This document shows positions 46,351 through 47,394 of a stretch of DNA of 47,394 bases, in pieces (positions within the stretch are counted from its first letter, which is position 1; the number at the start of each line of letters is the position of its first letter). The notes below the pieces were generated by a model. It searched no databases. It had not been told where the DNA came from and saw only the letters and a program-made list of their open reading frames with translations. The translations under genes were made by a program, and so were the position numbers. The stretch is taken from IMG/VR virus record IMGVR_UViG_3300008267_000082, positions 1-47,394 of that record, one strand, 5' to 3'. This stretch comes from a virus.

Positions 46351-47394
46351 ATGGAAGACATGTACAAGCAGGCGATTTTAGACGCCAAAGCAGTTCGTGC
46401 TAGTGCAATGGCAAACGCCAAAGCAACACTCCAAGAAGCTTTCGAACCAAAAATTCAAGAAATGATTCGCTTGAAACTTTCCGAAGAACTAGAAGAGGAC
46501 GAAAACGATCCTTATTCTGTAGAAGTATCTGATACTGATATGGGAACTCAAGACGAATCAACAACTGACGAATCTCTTGCTGAAGACCAACAAGAATTCG
46601 ACGAAGCATCATTGGAAGAAATTCTCGCTGAGTTAGAAGAACTTGCAGCGAAAGATGAAGAAGATGAAGGTAAAATCATGGAAGTCGAAGACGAAGAAAC
46701 AGAAGACGATTCTGAAGAAGAAGATTCTGAAGATGATTCTGAAGAAGAATCTGATGACGACTCGGAAGAAAGCGAAGATGACGATACTGAAACTTCTGAA
46801 GAAGCTCCAGCAGACGACACTAAAGTGATCGATATTACTCTTGGAGATTTAAAACAAGTTCTACAATCTATTCAAGGCGGTGATATGGGATCAGAAGGTG
46901 GTGATACAGAATCAGAAGGCGGCGAAGAAGCTGAAGAGGATTCTGACGAGACCATCGATATGGAAGAAATCCTAAGCAGTCTTGAAGAAGCTAAGAACAA
47001 AGAGATGAAGAAAAAAGACATGAAAGAAAAGAAAGAAGACGAAGAAACCAAAAAGAACTTGAAAGAAGCTGTTAAAACAATTAACATCTTGCGTAAAGAA
47101 CTTAACGAGGTTAATCTTTTGAACGCTAAACTTCTTTACATGAATAAAATCTTCAAATCTAAGAATCTTAGTGAATCTCAAAAAGTAAATGTAGTTTCCG
47201 CGTTAGATCGTGCATCTAATACGAAAGAGGCTAAAAATATTTACGAGACTTTGAAAGAAAACATTTCTCAAAAGAAATCACAAATTCAAGAGTCAAGAGG
47301 CTTCGCTTCCAATCCAGCGGGCGTAGCACCTAAAAAACCTATTTTAGAATCAGATGCTTTTGTAAGCAGATGGCAGAAAATAGCTGGTATAAAA
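46351..47394 (+). CDS. gp22: Prohead core scaffold protein (gp22-like), 3' end outside window
   Basis: The frame is open from the ATG at 46351 to the window edge, giving 348 residues without a stop. An N-terminal helix (MEDMYKQAILDAKAVRASAM) and L-x-E-rich segment is followed by a very acidic region of E, D and S (about 95-160), a helical part with KKNLKEAVKTINILRKELNE, and the conserved block SESQKVNVVSALDRASNTKE (about 273-292), typical of marine gp22 proteins. The scaffold fills the prohead and is cut into small peptides by gp21; many sites (L-Q-E, I-Q-E, L-S-E, L-A-E and others) are visible. The major capsid gene is expected to the right of the window. Confidence 0.85.
   Translation, partial: MEDMYKQAILDAKAVRASAMANAKATLQEAFEPKIQEMIRLKLSEELEEDENDPYSVEVSDTDMGTQDESTTDESLAEDQQEFDEASLEEILAELEELAAKDEEDEGKIMEVEDEETEDDSEEEDSEDDSEEESDDDSEESEDDDTETSEEAPADDTKVIDITLGDLKQVLQSIQGGDMGSEGGDTESEGGEEAEEDSDETIDMEEILSSLEEAKNKEMKKKDMKEKKEDEETKKNLKEAVKTINILRKELNEVNLLNAKLLYMNKIFKSKNLSESQKVNVVSALDRASNTKEAKNIYETLKENISQKKSQIQESRGFASNPAGVAPKKPILESDAFVSRWQKIAGIK

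Noticed and set aside
46548-46820. Serine-only-like frame on the minus strand in the scaffold gene
   Set aside because: It is a shadow of the E/D/S-rich acidic region of gp22; the product is almost all serine.

Overview
The window is part of the genome of a tailed, T4-like (contractile-tail) bacteriophage, probably infecting a member of the Bacteroidota. The T4-type assignment rests on recognisable relatives of gp55 (late sigma factor), gp61-type primase, gp6, gp25 and gp5 (baseplate), gp17 (large terminase), gp20 (portal), gp21 (prohead protease) and gp22 (scaffold). The host assignment is an inference: the DNA is A+T-rich, none of the starts I looked at has a Shine-Dalgarno sequence (leaders are A/T-rich, as described for Flavobacterium), many genes are coupled by TAATG or ATGA overlaps, and one secreted protein has a signal peptide ending in SKAQ, common in flavobacteria.

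Layout. (1) Positions 1-6756, plus strand: small unknown proteins, a helix-hairpin-helix DNA glycosylase-like protein followed by two helical proteins that may belong to thymine-hypermodification families, small membrane proteins and two probable internal head proteins. This unit ends at a rho-independent terminator at 6782-6810. (2) Positions 6911-25486, minus strand: a GIY-YIG-like protein, a set of beta-rich virion proteins, an inside-out split intein protein, the baseplate wedge and spike genes, the gp55-like sigma factor, an HD hydrolase and a glutaredoxin. (3) Positions 25487-25860: a gene-free divergent region with two potential stem-loops. (4) Positions 25861-47394, plus strand: primase, a PD-(D/E)XK nuclease, a long run of probable internal head proteins, a candidate spanin pair, terminase, portal, further head-associated proteins, prohead protease and the start of the scaffold gene, which runs off the right edge.

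Two themes stand out. First, the gene at 10734-11624 carries the C-terminal half of an intein at its N-terminus and the N-terminal half at its C-terminus, around a 164-residue middle segment. This is the order engineers use to make cyclic proteins, so the product may be circularised or joined head to tail. Second, about a dozen proteins begin with a short hydrophobic helix ending in L/I-x-E at residues 9-14. This matches the capsid-targeting peptides of T4 internal proteins, which gp21 cleaves, and a gp21 homologue is encoded here. The set includes a P-loop kinase, a nucleotidyltransferase and a ParB-like protein, and suggests a large cargo of packaged and possibly injected proteins.

A motif TATTTATWA recurs upstream of transcription-unit starts on both strands and is a candidate late promoter for the gp55-like factor. 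At several genes it lies only 2-3 bases before the ATG, which would give leaderless messages.
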